Shown piece by piece: positions 18,928 through 26,843 of a stretch of 64,000 bases of DNA. Source of the stretch: Klebsiella quasipneumoniae subsp. quasipneumoniae (GTDB taxonomy: Bacteria; Pseudomonadota; Gammaproteobacteria; Enterobacterales; Enterobacteriaceae); NCBI RefSeq assembly GCF_020525925.1, contig NZ_CP084876.1, positions 3,038,001 to 3,102,000 on the forward strand. The letters are read 5' to 3'. The position numbers and the translations under genes are program-made. How positions within the stretch are numbered: the stretch's first letter is position 1; the number at the start of each line of letters is the position of its first letter. The notes under the pieces were generated by a model. That model was not told the origin of the DNA. It saw only the letters and a list, made by a program, of their open reading frames with translations, and searched no databases.

Positions 18928-19836
18928 ATGGATATAAATCAGCTACGTTGCTTTGTGGTATTGGGTGATGAGCTTCACTTCGGCCGTGCTGCCCGTAAAC
19001 TTGAAATGATGCCTGCGTCACTGAGTCGCTTCATAAAACTGCTGGAAGATGATTTGGGGATAAGACTACTGAATCGATCGACCCGCAATGTGTCGCTAAC
19101 GCCTGAAGGTGCCGCCTTTTTAAATGAGGCCAAAACGGTCATTGCTGATTTCGATGCGCTACGGCAGCGATTCCGGAAAAATAGCCTGTTGCAGAAAAGG
19201 ACGTTGCGGATCGGAGCTATCGATAGCGCAGCCAAAGGATTACTTCCTGAACTGCTTAATCTTTTCGTCAGGCGTTTTCCGGAGGCAGACATTCATCTTA
19301 CGGAAGATAAATCTCACAAACTTATCCCCCGACTCATTTCAGGATGGCTGGATGTGGTCTTTGTACGTCCGCCGGAACATATTGATGCCACGCTGACAAC
19401 ACGTTTTATCGCCAATGAAACCTGCGTGCTCGCCGTGCCCGCTAACCACCGCCTGGTCAGTTATGACGAAGTCAGTATCGATGACTTCCGACACGAGCCG
19501 GTTATCGTGCCGGAAAGAGGCACCCGGCGTCACAGCCATGACCTGACAATGAATATTTTCAAGGAGGGTGGCAGCATGCCTGTCATCGCGCAGTATGCCG
19601 AAGAGAAGCAGACTATCCTGAGTTTTGTTGCCGCTGGACTGGGCATCGCTCTGGTGCCTGCGTCATATAAAGATATGAATGCGGACGGCGTGAAATACCT
19701 TAAGCTCGCGCCCAAAAAACATATCGAAGGCCTTCCCCTCAGCGCGATGTGGCATCAGGGAAATAACACTATCTATGTGCGATCTCTACTGGAGATACTT
19801 TCCGACAACATCGACGAGCTGACCCGTGATTTGTGA
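18928..19836 (+). CDS. ttuA: LysR family regulator of the tartrate cluster
   Basis: 302 residues. An N-terminal winged helix-turn-helix (MDINQLRCFVVLGDELHFGR to TRNVSLTPEGAAFLNEA, residues 1-65) is followed by a linker helix and the periplasmic-binding-type effector domain from ~residue 90 (TLRIGAIDSAAKGLLPELL). It is divergent from the ttu-like operon, the classical LysR layout, so it probably activates that operon with tartrate or a related acid as co-inducer. The symbol ttuA is by analogy with Agrobacterium vitis, not a proven orthologue. Codon use is less G+C-biased than in the trp genes. Confidence 0.8.
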   Translation: MDINQLRCFVVLGDELHFGRAARKLEMMPASLSRFIKLLEDDLGIRLLNRSTRNVSLTPEGAAFLNEAKTVIADFDALRQRFRKNSLLQKRTLRIGAIDSAAKGLLPELLNLFVRRFPEADIHLTEDKSHKLIPRLISGWLDVVFVRPPEHIDATLTTRFIANETCVLAVPANHRLVSYDEVSIDDFRHEPVIVPERGTRRHSHDLTMNIFKEGGSMPVIAQYAEEKQTILSFVAAGLGIALVPASYKDMNADGVKYLKLAPKKHIEGLPLSAMWHQGNNTIYVRSLLEILSDNIDELTRDL

Positions 19837-19880
19837 CGGAAAAAGATGATTGTTTCGCCGGGGCGGCAACACGCGAGAAT

Positions 19881-20138
19881 TTAGTTCGGTTGCTTACAGG
19901 CGAGCCCCTGGGCTTCCAGTTTCTTCACCGGGCGCCTGACGGTGGTGTAATCGCACCCTAAATGATCTGCCAGCTCCCCCCCATGACGCCCTACCGCCAC
20001 CAGCAGAGGAAACAGCATCTGTACCAACTGGACGCCGGCCGCCTGGAGGATCTGCTCATCGCGCACCGGCTGGTTCATCACGCTGATGATATCCAGCAGC
20101 GCACGGTCTTTACCCTTGGATAAAAATCGCTTCCGCAC
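19881..20138 (-). pseudogene. truncated MarR-type regulator remnant
   Basis: 85-codon frame whose middle and end (LLVAVGRHGGELADHLGCDYTTVRRPVKKLEAQGLACKQ) match the recognition helices of a MarR-family winged helix. Typical MarR proteins are ~140-150 residues with a C-terminal dimerisation helix; here the frame stops right after the recognition helix, so wing and dimerisation parts are missing. It is close to a decayed short-chain dehydrogenase, a common partner of MarR genes. Probably non-functional, though a short DNA-binding peptide is not impossible. Confidence 0.6.
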
Positions 20139-20149
20139 AAAAGATGGGG

Positions 20150-20185
20150 TTGATATCTTAAATGAGAAATATTATCTTTCTCATT
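20150..20185 (+). promoter_or_regulatory. promoter with Fur-type operator for the RyhB-like RNA
   Basis: -35 TTGATA (20150-20155), 17-base spacer, -10 TATCTT (20173-20178). A perfect inverted repeat AATGAGAAA (20161-20169) / TTTCTCATT (20177-20185) separated by seven bases overlaps the -10 and resembles the Fur box (GATAATGATAATCATTATC). Transcription would begin about 20186, so Fe-Fur binding would block it, as at E. coli ryhB. Confidence 0.8.
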
Positions 20186-20278
20186 ACTGAATAGTTGAGT
20201 AAATAACTCAGGTATTCAGTACGACATTGCTCACATTGCTTCCAGTATTTTTGCCCGCACTTGTGCGGGCTTTTTTTT
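20186..20278 (+). ncRNA. ryhB: RyhB-like iron-sparing small RNA
   Basis: About 93 nucleotides. Three parts match RyhB architecture. A 5' stem-loop: CTGAATA (20187-20193) pairs with TATTCAG (20213-20219), with TGAGT/ACTCA inside. A 29-base single-stranded core (20221-20249, beginning ACGACATTGC and ending TCCAGTATT) is, from memory of the E. coli sequence, identical to its mRNA-pairing region. An intrinsic terminator: GCCCGCAC (20253-20260) / GTGCGGGC (20263-20270) then eight T. The 5' and terminator stems differ in sequence from E. coli RyhB, and E. coli ryhB lies elsewhere (near yhhX/yhhY), so this is probably a paralogue. It would pair via Hfq with mRNAs of iron-using proteins (sodB, sdh and similar) under iron limitation. 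Confidence 0.88.
20253..20278 (+). terminator. Rho-independent terminator of the RyhB-like RNA
   Basis: Eight-base GC-rich perfect stem (20253-20260 with 20263-20270), two-base loop, followed by eight consecutive T (20271-20278). A long U-tail is also what Hfq-binding RNAs need at the 3' end. Confidence 0.92.
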
Positions 20279-20282
20279 ACTC

Positions 20283-20638
20283 ACAACACACCTCACGCAC
20301 CAGCTGCCGCAGCCGGCGGTCAAGCCGCAGGGGCTGCTGGGTGTGATGTCCTCCGGCCAGGGCAGTCTGACGAACAATCTCGGCGGCCAGCGGGAGCTCT
20401 ACCGCGGAAGTAAAGCCGCGCTGAATATGTTCATGCGCAGCTTCGCCGCTCGCCCCACCTCGGCCTGCCACCCGCTGGTAGTGATGGCTCCGGGATGGAT
20501 CCGCACCGAGCTCGGCGGGGCCGACGCCCCCTGACCATCGAAGAGACCATCCCATGCCTGGTGAACGTCCTGCTCGACAAGCAGCGGCGCCCGGGACTGG
20601 AGTTTCCGGATTACCAGGGCCGCACGGTGCCCTGGTAA
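20283..20638 (+). pseudogene. short-chain dehydrogenase remnant (C-terminal part, frameshifted)
   Basis: From 20283 the frame reads ...LPQPAVKPQGLLGVMSSGQGS then LYRGSKAALNMFMRSFAAR (the Tyr-x3-Lys active-site region of SDR enzymes) and PLVVMAPGWIRTELGGADAP, ending at 20534. The next family segment, TIEETIPCLVNVLLDKQ...LEFPDYQGRTVPW, continues in a different frame to the stop at 20636-20638. So the N-terminal Rossmann half is gone and a frameshift splits the rest. It starts five bases after the terminator of the RyhB-like RNA, suggesting that a deletion or insertion event brought them together. Confidence 0.75.
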
Positions 20639-20837
20639 GCCCGCCGGGACGCCTGCCTCCGGGCGTCCTCCGGCGCCCGCCCGGCGTCATTGATCCCAGG
20701 ACACCACGCCATGTACCGCTTTGTCCCGCCGCCTTTGCCGAGCTAATCCGCCTTTTTTGTTCAAAATTTATGAAATTTGTAAACGGTGGTGAAGAAATCA
20801 GTTTAAACGTCAACTTTTCTGTGTAAATATTAAGGCG
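20639..20837. other. non-coding stretch after the SDR remnant
   Basis: About 200 bases with no supportable gene; contains a small GC-rich hairpin GGACGCC (20647-20653) / GGCGTCC (20662-20668), then becomes A+T-rich toward the fiu-like promoter. Confidence 0.4.
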
Positions 20838-20862
20838 AATGATAACTATTCTTTTTATCATT
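20838..20862 (+). promoter_or_regulatory. Fur box upstream of fiu-like gene
   Basis: AATGATAA (20838-20845) and TTATCATT (20855-20862) form a near-perfect palindrome around CTATTCTTT, close to the Fur consensus. It lies 100 bases before the receptor start, where it would repress fiu-ybiX when iron is plentiful. Confidence 0.75.
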
Positions 20863-20961
20863 TATAGAGTCACGCCGGGTCAGCGCAAGCCAGACGACGA
20901 ATAACGTCGCTTTTGCGCGGCGTGATATGTGCAAATAACAAAAAATAAGCCTGCATTTATC

Positions 20962-23247
20962 ATGGAAAAAAACGCTTCTCTGCCGTTTGGCAGTTTCAAC
21001 TCATTGGCATTGTTTACGGGTCTGTGTCTGGGGGCCGCGCCGGCAACCGGCATGGCAGCGGAAAAATCAGTCAAAAATAATGAAGAGACGCTGGTGGTGG
21101 AAGCCGCCCCGCCTTCGCTTTATTCTCCCGGGGCCTCCGCCGATCCCAAGTTTAATAAACCGCTGGTGGATACCACTCGCACCATCACCGTGATCCCCGA
21201 ACAGGTCATTAAAGATCAGGGCGTCACCAACCTGACTGACGCCCTCAAGAACGTCCCTGGCGTCGGGGCGTTTTACGCCGGGGAGAATGGCAGCTCAACC
21301 ACCGGGGACGCCATCTTTATGCGCGGCGTGGACACCTCCAACAGTATTTATGTGGACGGCATTCGCGATATCGGCAGCGTGACGCGGGATACCTTCAATA
21401 CCCAGCAGGTGGAAGTCATCAAAGGGCCCGCCGGCACAGACTATGGCCGCAGCGCCCCCTCCGGCTCGATCAATATGATCAGCAAACAGCCGCGTCTTGA
21501 CTCCGGGATCGACGGTTCGGCCAGCATCGGCAGCGCCTGGTCGCGCCGGGGTACCCTTGATCTTAACCAGGCCTTCGGCGACAACGCCGCGTTTCGCCTC
21601 AACCTGATGGGCGAAAAAACCCACGACGCCGGCCGGGATAAGATTGAGAACGAGCGCTATGGCATCGCTCCGTCGCTGGCCTTTGGCCTCGATACGCCAA
21701 CCCGTCTGTATCTGAACTATCTCCACGTCCGGCAGAACAACACCCCGGATGGCGGGATCCCCACCGTCGGCCTGCCGGGCTATTCGGCGCCTTCGCCGAA
21801 GTATGCCGCGCTCAATTCCGCCGGTAAGGTCAATACCAGCAATTTCTATGGCACCGACTCCGATTACGATAAATCCACCACCGACAGCGGCACCCTGCGC
21901 TTCGAACACGATCTGACGGACAATACCACCGTGCGCAATACCACCCGCTGGTCGCGGGTGAAGCAGGAGTATCTCCTGACTGCGGTGATGGGCGGCGCGA
22001 GCAATATCACCGCCCCCGACATCAATGACGTCAACACCTGGAGCTGGTCACGGCTGGTTAATACCAAAGATGTCAGCAACCGCATTCTGACCAACCAGAC
22101 CAATATCACCTCGACCTTCAATACCGGCTCGATAGGCCATGACGTCAGCGCCGGCGTGGAGTTTACCCGGGAAAACCAGACCAACTATGGCGTCAACGCC
22201 CTGACCGCCCCGGCGGTGAATCTCTATCATCCGGTGAGCAGCCTGTCGATTGGCGGGCTGGACAGAAACGGGGCGAACGCCAACGGCCAGACCGATACCT
22301 TCGGCATTTATGCCTTCGATACGCTGGCGCTGACCGATCGGGTTGAGGTCAACGGTGGGCTGCGTCTCGACAGTTACCATACCAAATATGACAGCGCCAC
22401 CGCCTGCGGCGGCAGCGGACGCGGGGCTGTCGCCTGCCCGCCAGGACAGTCGACCGGCAGCCCGGTCACCACTGTCGATACCGCCAAATCCGGTAACCTG
22501 GTTAACTGGAAGGCCGGAGCGCTGTATCGCTTAACCGAGCAGGGCAATATCTACGTCAACTATGCCATCTCGCAGCAACCGCCGGGGGGCAGCAGCTTCG
22601 CGCTCGCCGCCAGCGGCAGCGGCAACAGCGCCAACCGGACCGACTTTAAACCGCAGAAGGCGAAATCCAGCGAACTGGGCACCAAGTGGCAGATCCTCGA
22701 CAAGCGCCTGCTGCTCAGCGCGGCGTTATTCCGTACCGATATTGAAAACGAAGTGGCCGCTAACGATGACGGAACCTGGTCGCAATACGGCAAAAAGCGC
22801 GTGGAGGGGTATGAGCTCTCCGCGACCGGGAACCTGACACCTGACTGGACGATCATCGCCGGCTACACCCAGCAGCATGCCAAGGTGACAGAGGGGCAGA
22901 ATGTGGCGCAGGATGGCTCTTCCGCGCTGGCCTACACCCCGAAACATGCCTTTACGCTGTGGACGCAGTATCAGGCCACCAGCGATTTGTCCGTCGGCGG
23001 CGGCGTGCGCTATGTCGGAAGCCTGCGCCGGGGCAGCGATGGCGCGGTGGGTACCCCGGATCATACCGAGGGCTACTGGGTCGCCGACGCCAAACTGGGC
23101 TATCGGGTCAACAGCAACCTCGATCTGCAGCTCAATATGTACAACCTGTTTGATACCGATTACGTGGCTTCGATCAACAAGAGCGGCTATCGCTATCATC
23201 CGGGCGAACCCCGTACCTTTATGCTGACGGCGAACGTCCATTTCTGA
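20962..23247 (+). CDS. fiu: TonB-dependent catecholate siderophore receptor, Fiu-like
   Basis: 761-residue outer-membrane receptor (E. coli Fiu 760). Signal peptide residues 1-~33, TonB-box-like ETLVV near residue 40, plug domain (VIPEQVIKDQGVTNLTDALK, IYVDGIRDIGS) to ~residue 190, then the beta-barrel ending in the outer-membrane signature phenylalanine (TANVHF). ATG at 20962 is chosen because the product starts MEKNASLPFGSF like E. coli; an in-frame GTG at 20929 adds 11 residues. Fiu imports ferric mono- and di-catecholates, and siderophore-conjugated beta-lactams use it. Downstream ybiX is 48 bases away, as in E. coli, but this copy sits between trp and ompW rather than at the E. coli fiu site. 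Confidence 0.93.
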   Translation: MEKNASLPFGSFNSLALFTGLCLGAAPATGMAAEKSVKNNEETLVVEAAPPSLYSPGASADPKFNKPLVDTTRTITVIPEQVIKDQGVTNLTDALKNVPGVGAFYAGENGSSTTGDAIFMRGVDTSNSIYVDGIRDIGSVTRDTFNTQQVEVIKGPAGTDYGRSAPSGSINMISKQPRLDSGIDGSASIGSAWSRRGTLDLNQAFGDNAAFRLNLMGEKTHDAGRDKIENERYGIAPSLAFGLDTPTRLYLNYLHVRQNNTPDGGIPTVGLPGYSAPSPKYAALNSAGKVNTSNFYGTDSDYDKSTTDSGTLRFEHDLTDNTTVRNTTRWSRVKQEYLLTAVMGGASNITAPDINDVNTWSWSRLVNTKDVSNRILTNQTNITSTFNTGSIGHDVSAGVEFTRENQTNYGVNALTAPAVNLYHPVSSLSIGGLDRNGANANGQTDTFGIYAFDTLALTDRVEVNGGLRLDSYHTKYDSATACGGSGRGAVACPPGQSTGSPVTTVDTAKSGNLVNWKAGALYRLTEQGNIYVNYAISQQPPGGSSFALAASGSGNSANRTDFKPQKAKSSELGTKWQILDKRLLLSAALFRTDIENEVAANDDGTWSQYGKKRVEGYELSATGNLTPDWTIIAGYTQQHAKVTEGQNVAQDGSSALAYTPKHAFTLWTQYQATSDLSVGGGVRYVGSLRRGSDGAVGTPDHTEGYWVADAKLGYRVNSNLDLQLNMYNLFDTDYVASINKSGYRYHPGEPRTFMLTANVHF

Positions 23248-23295
23248 GTCTGTACGTGGGGCCATCGCGCCCCACCTTTTTGAGAGGACACCGCA

Positions 23296-23973
23296 ATGAT
23301 GTATCACATTCCTGACGTGCTAACGGCGGACCAGGTGGCTGAATATGCCCGCCTGCTGGCGCAGGCCGAATGGGTTGACGGGCGGGTTACCGTCGGCAGC
23401 CAGGGGGCGACCGTCAAGCAAAACCAGCAGATCGATACCCGCACGCCGCTGTACGCCCGTCTGCAGGCCGCCGTACTCGACGCGCTGCGCGGCCATCCGC
23501 AGTTTTTTTCCGCCGCGCTGCCGCGGACGATTTCCGCACCGTTGTTTAATCGCTACGGGCCGGGGGAGACCTATGGCTTTCATGTCGATGGCGCGGTGCG
23601 TCAGAACGGCGAAGCGGGCTGGATGCGGACCGATTTATCGGCGACGCTGTTTCTCTGCGAACCGGAAAGCTATGAGGGAGGCGAACTGGTCATTGAAGAC
23701 ACCTATGGCCAGCATCGGGTGAAGCTCCCGGCCGGGCATCTGGTGCTCTATCCCGCCAGCAGCCTGCACTGCGTCACCCCGGTCACCCGCGGCGTACGCC
23801 AGGCCTCTTTCCTGTGGATCCAGTCGATGGTCCGCGACGATAAGCAGCGCGCGATGCTCTACGACCTGGACCGGACGATTCAGTCGCTCAAAACTCGCTA
23901 TGGCGACGGAGAAGAGGTGCTCTCCCTGCTCAATATGTATCACAACCTGCTGCGCCAGTGGACGGAAGTGTGA
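23296..23973 (+). CDS. ybiX: Fe(II)/2-oxoglutarate dioxygenase, PKHD-type, YbiX/PiuC-like
   Basis: 225 residues, the same length as E. coli YbiX. Iron ligands of the double-stranded beta-helix fold are visible: His96 and Asp98 (YGFHVDGA) and His158 (SSLHCVTP), with Arg168 (TRGVRQ) for 2-oxoglutarate. The MMYHIPDVL start has AGAGGA upstream. It follows the receptor in the same direction with no terminator between, so it is presumably in the same Fur-controlled operon. Its substrate is not known; conserved pairing with catecholate receptors suggests modification of a siderophore or receptor. Confidence 0.92.
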   Translation: MMYHIPDVLTADQVAEYARLLAQAEWVDGRVTVGSQGATVKQNQQIDTRTPLYARLQAAVLDALRGHPQFFSAALPRTISAPLFNRYGPGETYGFHVDGAVRQNGEAGWMRTDLSATLFLCEPESYEGGELVIEDTYGQHRVKLPAGHLVLYPASSLHCVTPVTRGVRQASFLWIQSMVRDDKQRAMLYDLDRTIQSLKTRYGDGEEVLSLLNMYHNLLRQWTEV

Positions 23974-24015
23974 TCCGCAGGCGAAGGGGTATCGCAGGGA
24001 GGAGTGAGGAGGCAA

Positions 24016-24042
24016 CAAACTGGCCGTCCGCTGGCCAGTTTG
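24016..24042. terminator. hairpin between ybiX and ompW
   Basis: Perfect 10-base stem CAAACTGGCC (24016-24025) / GGCCAGTTTG (24033-24042) with a seven-base loop between convergent genes. Short T-tracts within the stem ends only; likely a bidirectional terminator. Confidence 0.65.
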
Positions 24043-24051
24043 CAGCAGGCG

Positions 24052-24690
24052 TTAGAACCGATAGCCTGCGGAGAACATAAACACCCACGGATCCAGGCGG
24101 GTGCTGACTTTCTGGTCCACGCCGCCGGCTTTGAATTTCACATCGGTATCGATATCCATGTACCACACCGACATATTCAGCAGCCAGTCACGGTTAATCA
24201 GGTAATCGAGGCCGACCTGCCCTGCCGCGCCCCAGGAGTCCTTCAGGCTCAGATCGGAAAGCCCGGCCGCCTTGCCGTTATCGTTAAAGTCTTCATTAAA
24301 GAAGGTGGTGTAGTTAATCCCCGCTCCCACGTACGGGCGCACCTTGCTTTGCGCATCGCCAAAGTACCACTGCGCCATCAGGGTGGGTGGCAACTGATGG
24401 ACGGTGGCGATGGTGCCGGTTGGCCCGGTACCAACCTTATGGCGGAACGGCGTTGCCGCCAGCAGTTCCACGCCGATGTTATCGGTCGCCATATAGGTAA
24501 AGGTTAAACCCAGCTGAGTGTTGTTACTGACGTTGAAACCGCCAAGGCTGCCTAACACATTGTCAGAGCCCTCCGTCGGTCGGACGGTGGCGGTCCCGGC
24601 GCGAATGAAAAATTCACCCGCTTCATGCGCCCAGACGCTGCCGGTGGAAAGAGTGCTTAGAATTAATGCCGCCGCTGCTAACTTCTTCAT
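24052..24690 (-). CDS. ompW: outer membrane protein OmpW
   Basis: 212-residue eight-stranded outer-membrane barrel, the same length as E. coli OmpW. Signal peptide MKKLAAAALILSTLSTGSVWA is cleaved before HEAGEFFIRAG; the protein ends with SAGYRF, the usual barrel-insertion terminus. ATG at 24690 is chosen for the signal peptide; an upstream ATG at 24726 would bury it. OmpW forms a narrow hydrophobic channel and is the colicin S4 receptor in E. coli; its expression rises without oxygen under FNR. An FNR-like site lies about 100 bases upstream. Confidence 0.96.
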   Translation of the reverse strand: MKKLAAAALILSTLSTGSVWAHEAGEFFIRAGTATVRPTEGSDNVLGSLGGFNVSNNTQLGLTFTYMATDNIGVELLAATPFRHKVGTGPTGTIATVHQLPPTLMAQWYFGDAQSKVRPYVGAGINYTTFFNEDFNDNGKAAGLSDLSLKDSWGAAGQVGLDYLINRDWLLNMSVWYMDIDTDVKFKAGGVDQKVSTRLDPWVFMFSAGYRF

Positions 24691-24750
24691 ATCCACTTCC
24701 TCATTATGGTTTTTCAGCGCGGCCAAATATACCTATAACGAGTTACGTTT

Positions 24751-24806
24751 GATCTGTTTTAGATCACACTAAAACCTTAGATTTAACATTTATTGATCCA
24801 GATTAA
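24751..24806 (-). promoter_or_regulatory. ompW upstream sites: FNR-like box and GATCT palindrome
   Basis: TTGAT-CCAG-ATTAA at 24793-24806 matches the FNR consensus TTGAT-N4-ATCAA at nine of ten positions. Closer to the gene, GATCT (24751-24755) and AGATC (24761-24765) form a palindrome inside a TGTGATC-containing sequence on the minus strand that could bind CRP. Both fit the known anaerobic and catabolite control of ompW, but neither is proven here. Confidence 0.55.
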
Positions 24807-24959
24807 TTTTTGATACCGATCGCAATACGCTGAATCCTTCACACATCAATTTTCACTTTTCGCGAAAAAAATTATTTCTGCCCCTCTTGCCGCCGCTGAG
24901 GCGGCTGGATAAGTTAACTGCCGACAATCTGTGTTGATGCGTTTTTTTCAGGTGTAATT

Positions 24960-25373
24960 ATGAGTGAAATCAACCCGTGCATGACGTGCGGTGCCTGTTG
25001 TGCGTATTTTCGTGTCTCTTTCTACTGGGCGGAAGCCGACGACGCGGGTGGCCTGGTGCCCTCCGCGCTGACCGAGCCGCTAACCCCTTTCCTGCGCTGC
25101 ATGAGCGGCACCAATCAACGCCAGGGCCGCTGCGCGGCGCTATCGGGCGAGATCGGCGACGCCGTCCACTGCACTATCTATGAAAACCGTCCCTCGCCAT
25201 GTCGCGAATTCGCCATGTCCGGGGAAGATGGCGAGGAAAACGACGCCTGCAACCGGGCGCGAGCGCGCTATGGCCTGCCGCCATTGCGGCCTCTTTACAA
25301 AGATATACCTGCCCTGACCGGCGCAGAGAGTGCTACGACGGAACGATTTGCGGTACAATCGCCGGCTAGTTAA
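24960..25373 (+). CDS. YkgJ-family cysteine-cluster protein
   Basis: 137 residues with nine cysteines in the pattern of the zinc/iron-chelating CxxCxxCC family: C7, C10, C13, C14 ([13 protein letters not shown]), then C47, C58, C71, C81 (RPSPCREF) and C97. E. coli YkgJ has a very similar N-terminal region. No signal peptide. Members are thought to coordinate a metal or cluster but have no proven reaction. It is placed between ompW and yciC, where E. coli has no such gene; the C-terminal ~35 residues are poorly conserved-looking. Confidence 0.85.
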   Translation: MSEINPCMTCGACCAYFRVSFYWAEADDAGGLVPSALTEPLTPFLRCMSGTNQRQGRCAALSGEIGDAVHCTIYENRPSPCREFAMSGEDGEENDACNRARARYGLPPLRPLYKDIPALTGAESATTERFAVQSPAS

Positions 25374-25398
25374 CACCTGCGACACTCAAGGAGAATGC

Positions 25399-26142
25399 AT
25401 GTCTATCACGGCGAAGTCCGTCTACCGTGACACCGGGAATTTTTTTCGTAATCAGTTCATTACCATTTTGCTGATTGCGCTGTTGTGCGCGTTCATTACG
25501 GTAGTACTTGGCCATGCCTTTTCACCCAGCGACGAGCAGCTGTCGATACTCAGCGAAGGCGATAACCTCGCCGGTAGCGCAGGCCTGTTCGAGCTGGTGC
25601 AGAATATGACGCCGGAGCAGCAGCAGGTTCTGCTGCGCGCCTCGGCGGCATCGACCTTCTCGGGTCTGGTGGGCAATGCGATCCTCGCCGGCGGCGTCCT
25701 GCTGCTCATCCAGCTGGTCTCTGCCGGTCATCGCGTCAGCGCTCTGCGCGCTATCGGCGCCTCGGCGCCGGTGCTGCCGAAGCTGCTGCTATTGATCCTC
25801 TTCACCACCTTCCTGGTGCAGATGGGGATGATGTTAGTGCTGGTGCCCGGCGTCCTGTTGGCCATTGTGCTGGCCTTTGCGCCGATCATGCTGGTGCAGG
25901 ACAAAATGGGCATCCTCAGCGCCATGCGCAGCAGCATGCGTCTGGCCTGGGCCAATTTGCGGCTGGTGGCGCCGGCCATTATCGGCTGGCTGGTGGCGAA
26001 AACCCTGCTGCTGCTGTTCGCTTCCAGCTTTGCCGTGCTGACGCCGAACGTCGGCGCGGTGGTCATCAACACCATCAGCAACCTGATTTCCGCTCTGTTG
26101 CTGATCTATTTATTCCGCGTGTATATGCTTATCCGTAGCTAA
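25399..26142 (+). CDS. yciC: inner membrane protein YciC (UPF0259)
   Basis: 247 residues, the same length as E. coli YciC, with about six membrane helices ([58 protein letters not shown] and others). ATG at 25399 with AAGGAGAATGC upstream begins [16 protein letters not shown] as in E. coli; a longer frame from 25330 is not supported. Function unsettled; E. coli work connects YciC and YciB with envelope stress responses. Followed by yciB after an unusual palindrome. Confidence 0.94.
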   Translation: MSITAKSVYRDTGNFFRNQFITILLIALLCAFITVVLGHAFSPSDEQLSILSEGDNLAGSAGLFELVQNMTPEQQQVLLRASAASTFSGLVGNAILAGGVLLLIQLVSAGHRVSALRAIGASAPVLPKLLLLILFTTFLVQMGMMLVLVPGVLLAIVLAFAPIMLVQDKMGILSAMRSSMRLAWANLRLVAPAIIGWLVAKTLLLLFASSFAVLTPNVGAVVINTISNLISALLLIYLFRVYMLIRS

Positions 26143-26151
26143 TTTTAACCT

Positions 26152-26173
26152 GGACCGGGAAATTTCCCGGTCC
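26152..26173. repeat. 22-base perfect palindrome between yciC and yciB
   Basis: GGACCGGGAAA (26152-26162) is followed directly by its reverse complement TTTCCCGGTCC (26163-26173). In RNA it would fold to a strong hairpin with a tiny AU loop, ten bases after the yciC stop and 23 before the yciB start. There is no T-tract, so it looks more like an mRNA-processing or stabilising hairpin than a terminator. Confidence 0.75.
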
Positions 26174-26196
26174 GTCCTGACAGACGGGATCGATGT

Positions 26197-26736
26197 ATGA
26201 AGCAGTTTCTGGATTTTTTACCGCTGGTGGTCTTCTTCGCCTTCTACAAGCTTTACGATATCTACGCCGCTACCACGGCGCTGATTGTGGCGACCGCCAT
26301 CGTGCTGATCTACAGCTGGGTGCGCTACCGTAAAATCGAAAAAATGGCGCTGATCACCTTCGTGCTGGTGGCCGTCTTCGGCGGATTAACGCTCTTCTTC
26401 CACAATGATGAGTTTATTAAATGGAAGGTGACGGTGATCTATGCGCTGTTCGCCGGCGCGCTGCTGTTCAGCCAGTGGGTAATGAAAAAGCCGCTTATCC
26501 AGCGCATGCTGGGTAAAGAGCTGACCCTGCCGCAGCAGGTCTGGTCGCGTCTAAACCTGGCGTGGGCGGCGTTTTTTATCCTCTGTGGGCTGGCTAATAT
26601 CTATATCGCCTTCTGGTTACCGCAGAATATCTGGGTTAACTTTAAGGTCTTCGGCTTAACCGCCCTCACGCTGGTCTTTACCCTGCTGAGCGGGATCTAC
26701 ATCTACCGTCATATGCCGCAGGACGACCACCACTAA
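26197..26736 (+). CDS. yciB: inner membrane-spanning protein YciB (intracellular septation protein A)
   Basis: 179 residues, the same length as E. coli YciB. Five to six membrane helices are visible ([83 protein letters not shown]). In Shigella it is called ispA and affects septation; E. coli YciB interacts with divisome/elongasome proteins and influences envelope integrity. It is part of the conserved yciC-yciB-yciA series. Confidence 0.95.
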   Translation: MKQFLDFLPLVVFFAFYKLYDIYAATTALIVATAIVLIYSWVRYRKIEKMALITFVLVAVFGGLTLFFHNDEFIKWKVTVIYALFAGALLFSQWVMKKPLIQRMLGKELTLPQQVWSRLNLAWAAFFILCGLANIYIAFWLPQNIWVNFKVFGLTALTLVFTLLSGIYIYRHMPQDDHH

Positions 26737-26843
26737 TTCCCCGGCAGCCTGCGCCCGCCTCCGCGGGCGCTATCCCCTATTCTCTCTCCGCCGTTTTCAT
26801 AGTAGCATCCCGCTGATCGTCTTTGACCACAACAGAGTAGAGC

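Noticed and set aside
20277-20861. 194-codon minus-strand frame over the SDR remnant
   Set aside because: Opposite to a recognisable SDR fragment; composition is that of an antisense frame and it runs across the Fur box region.
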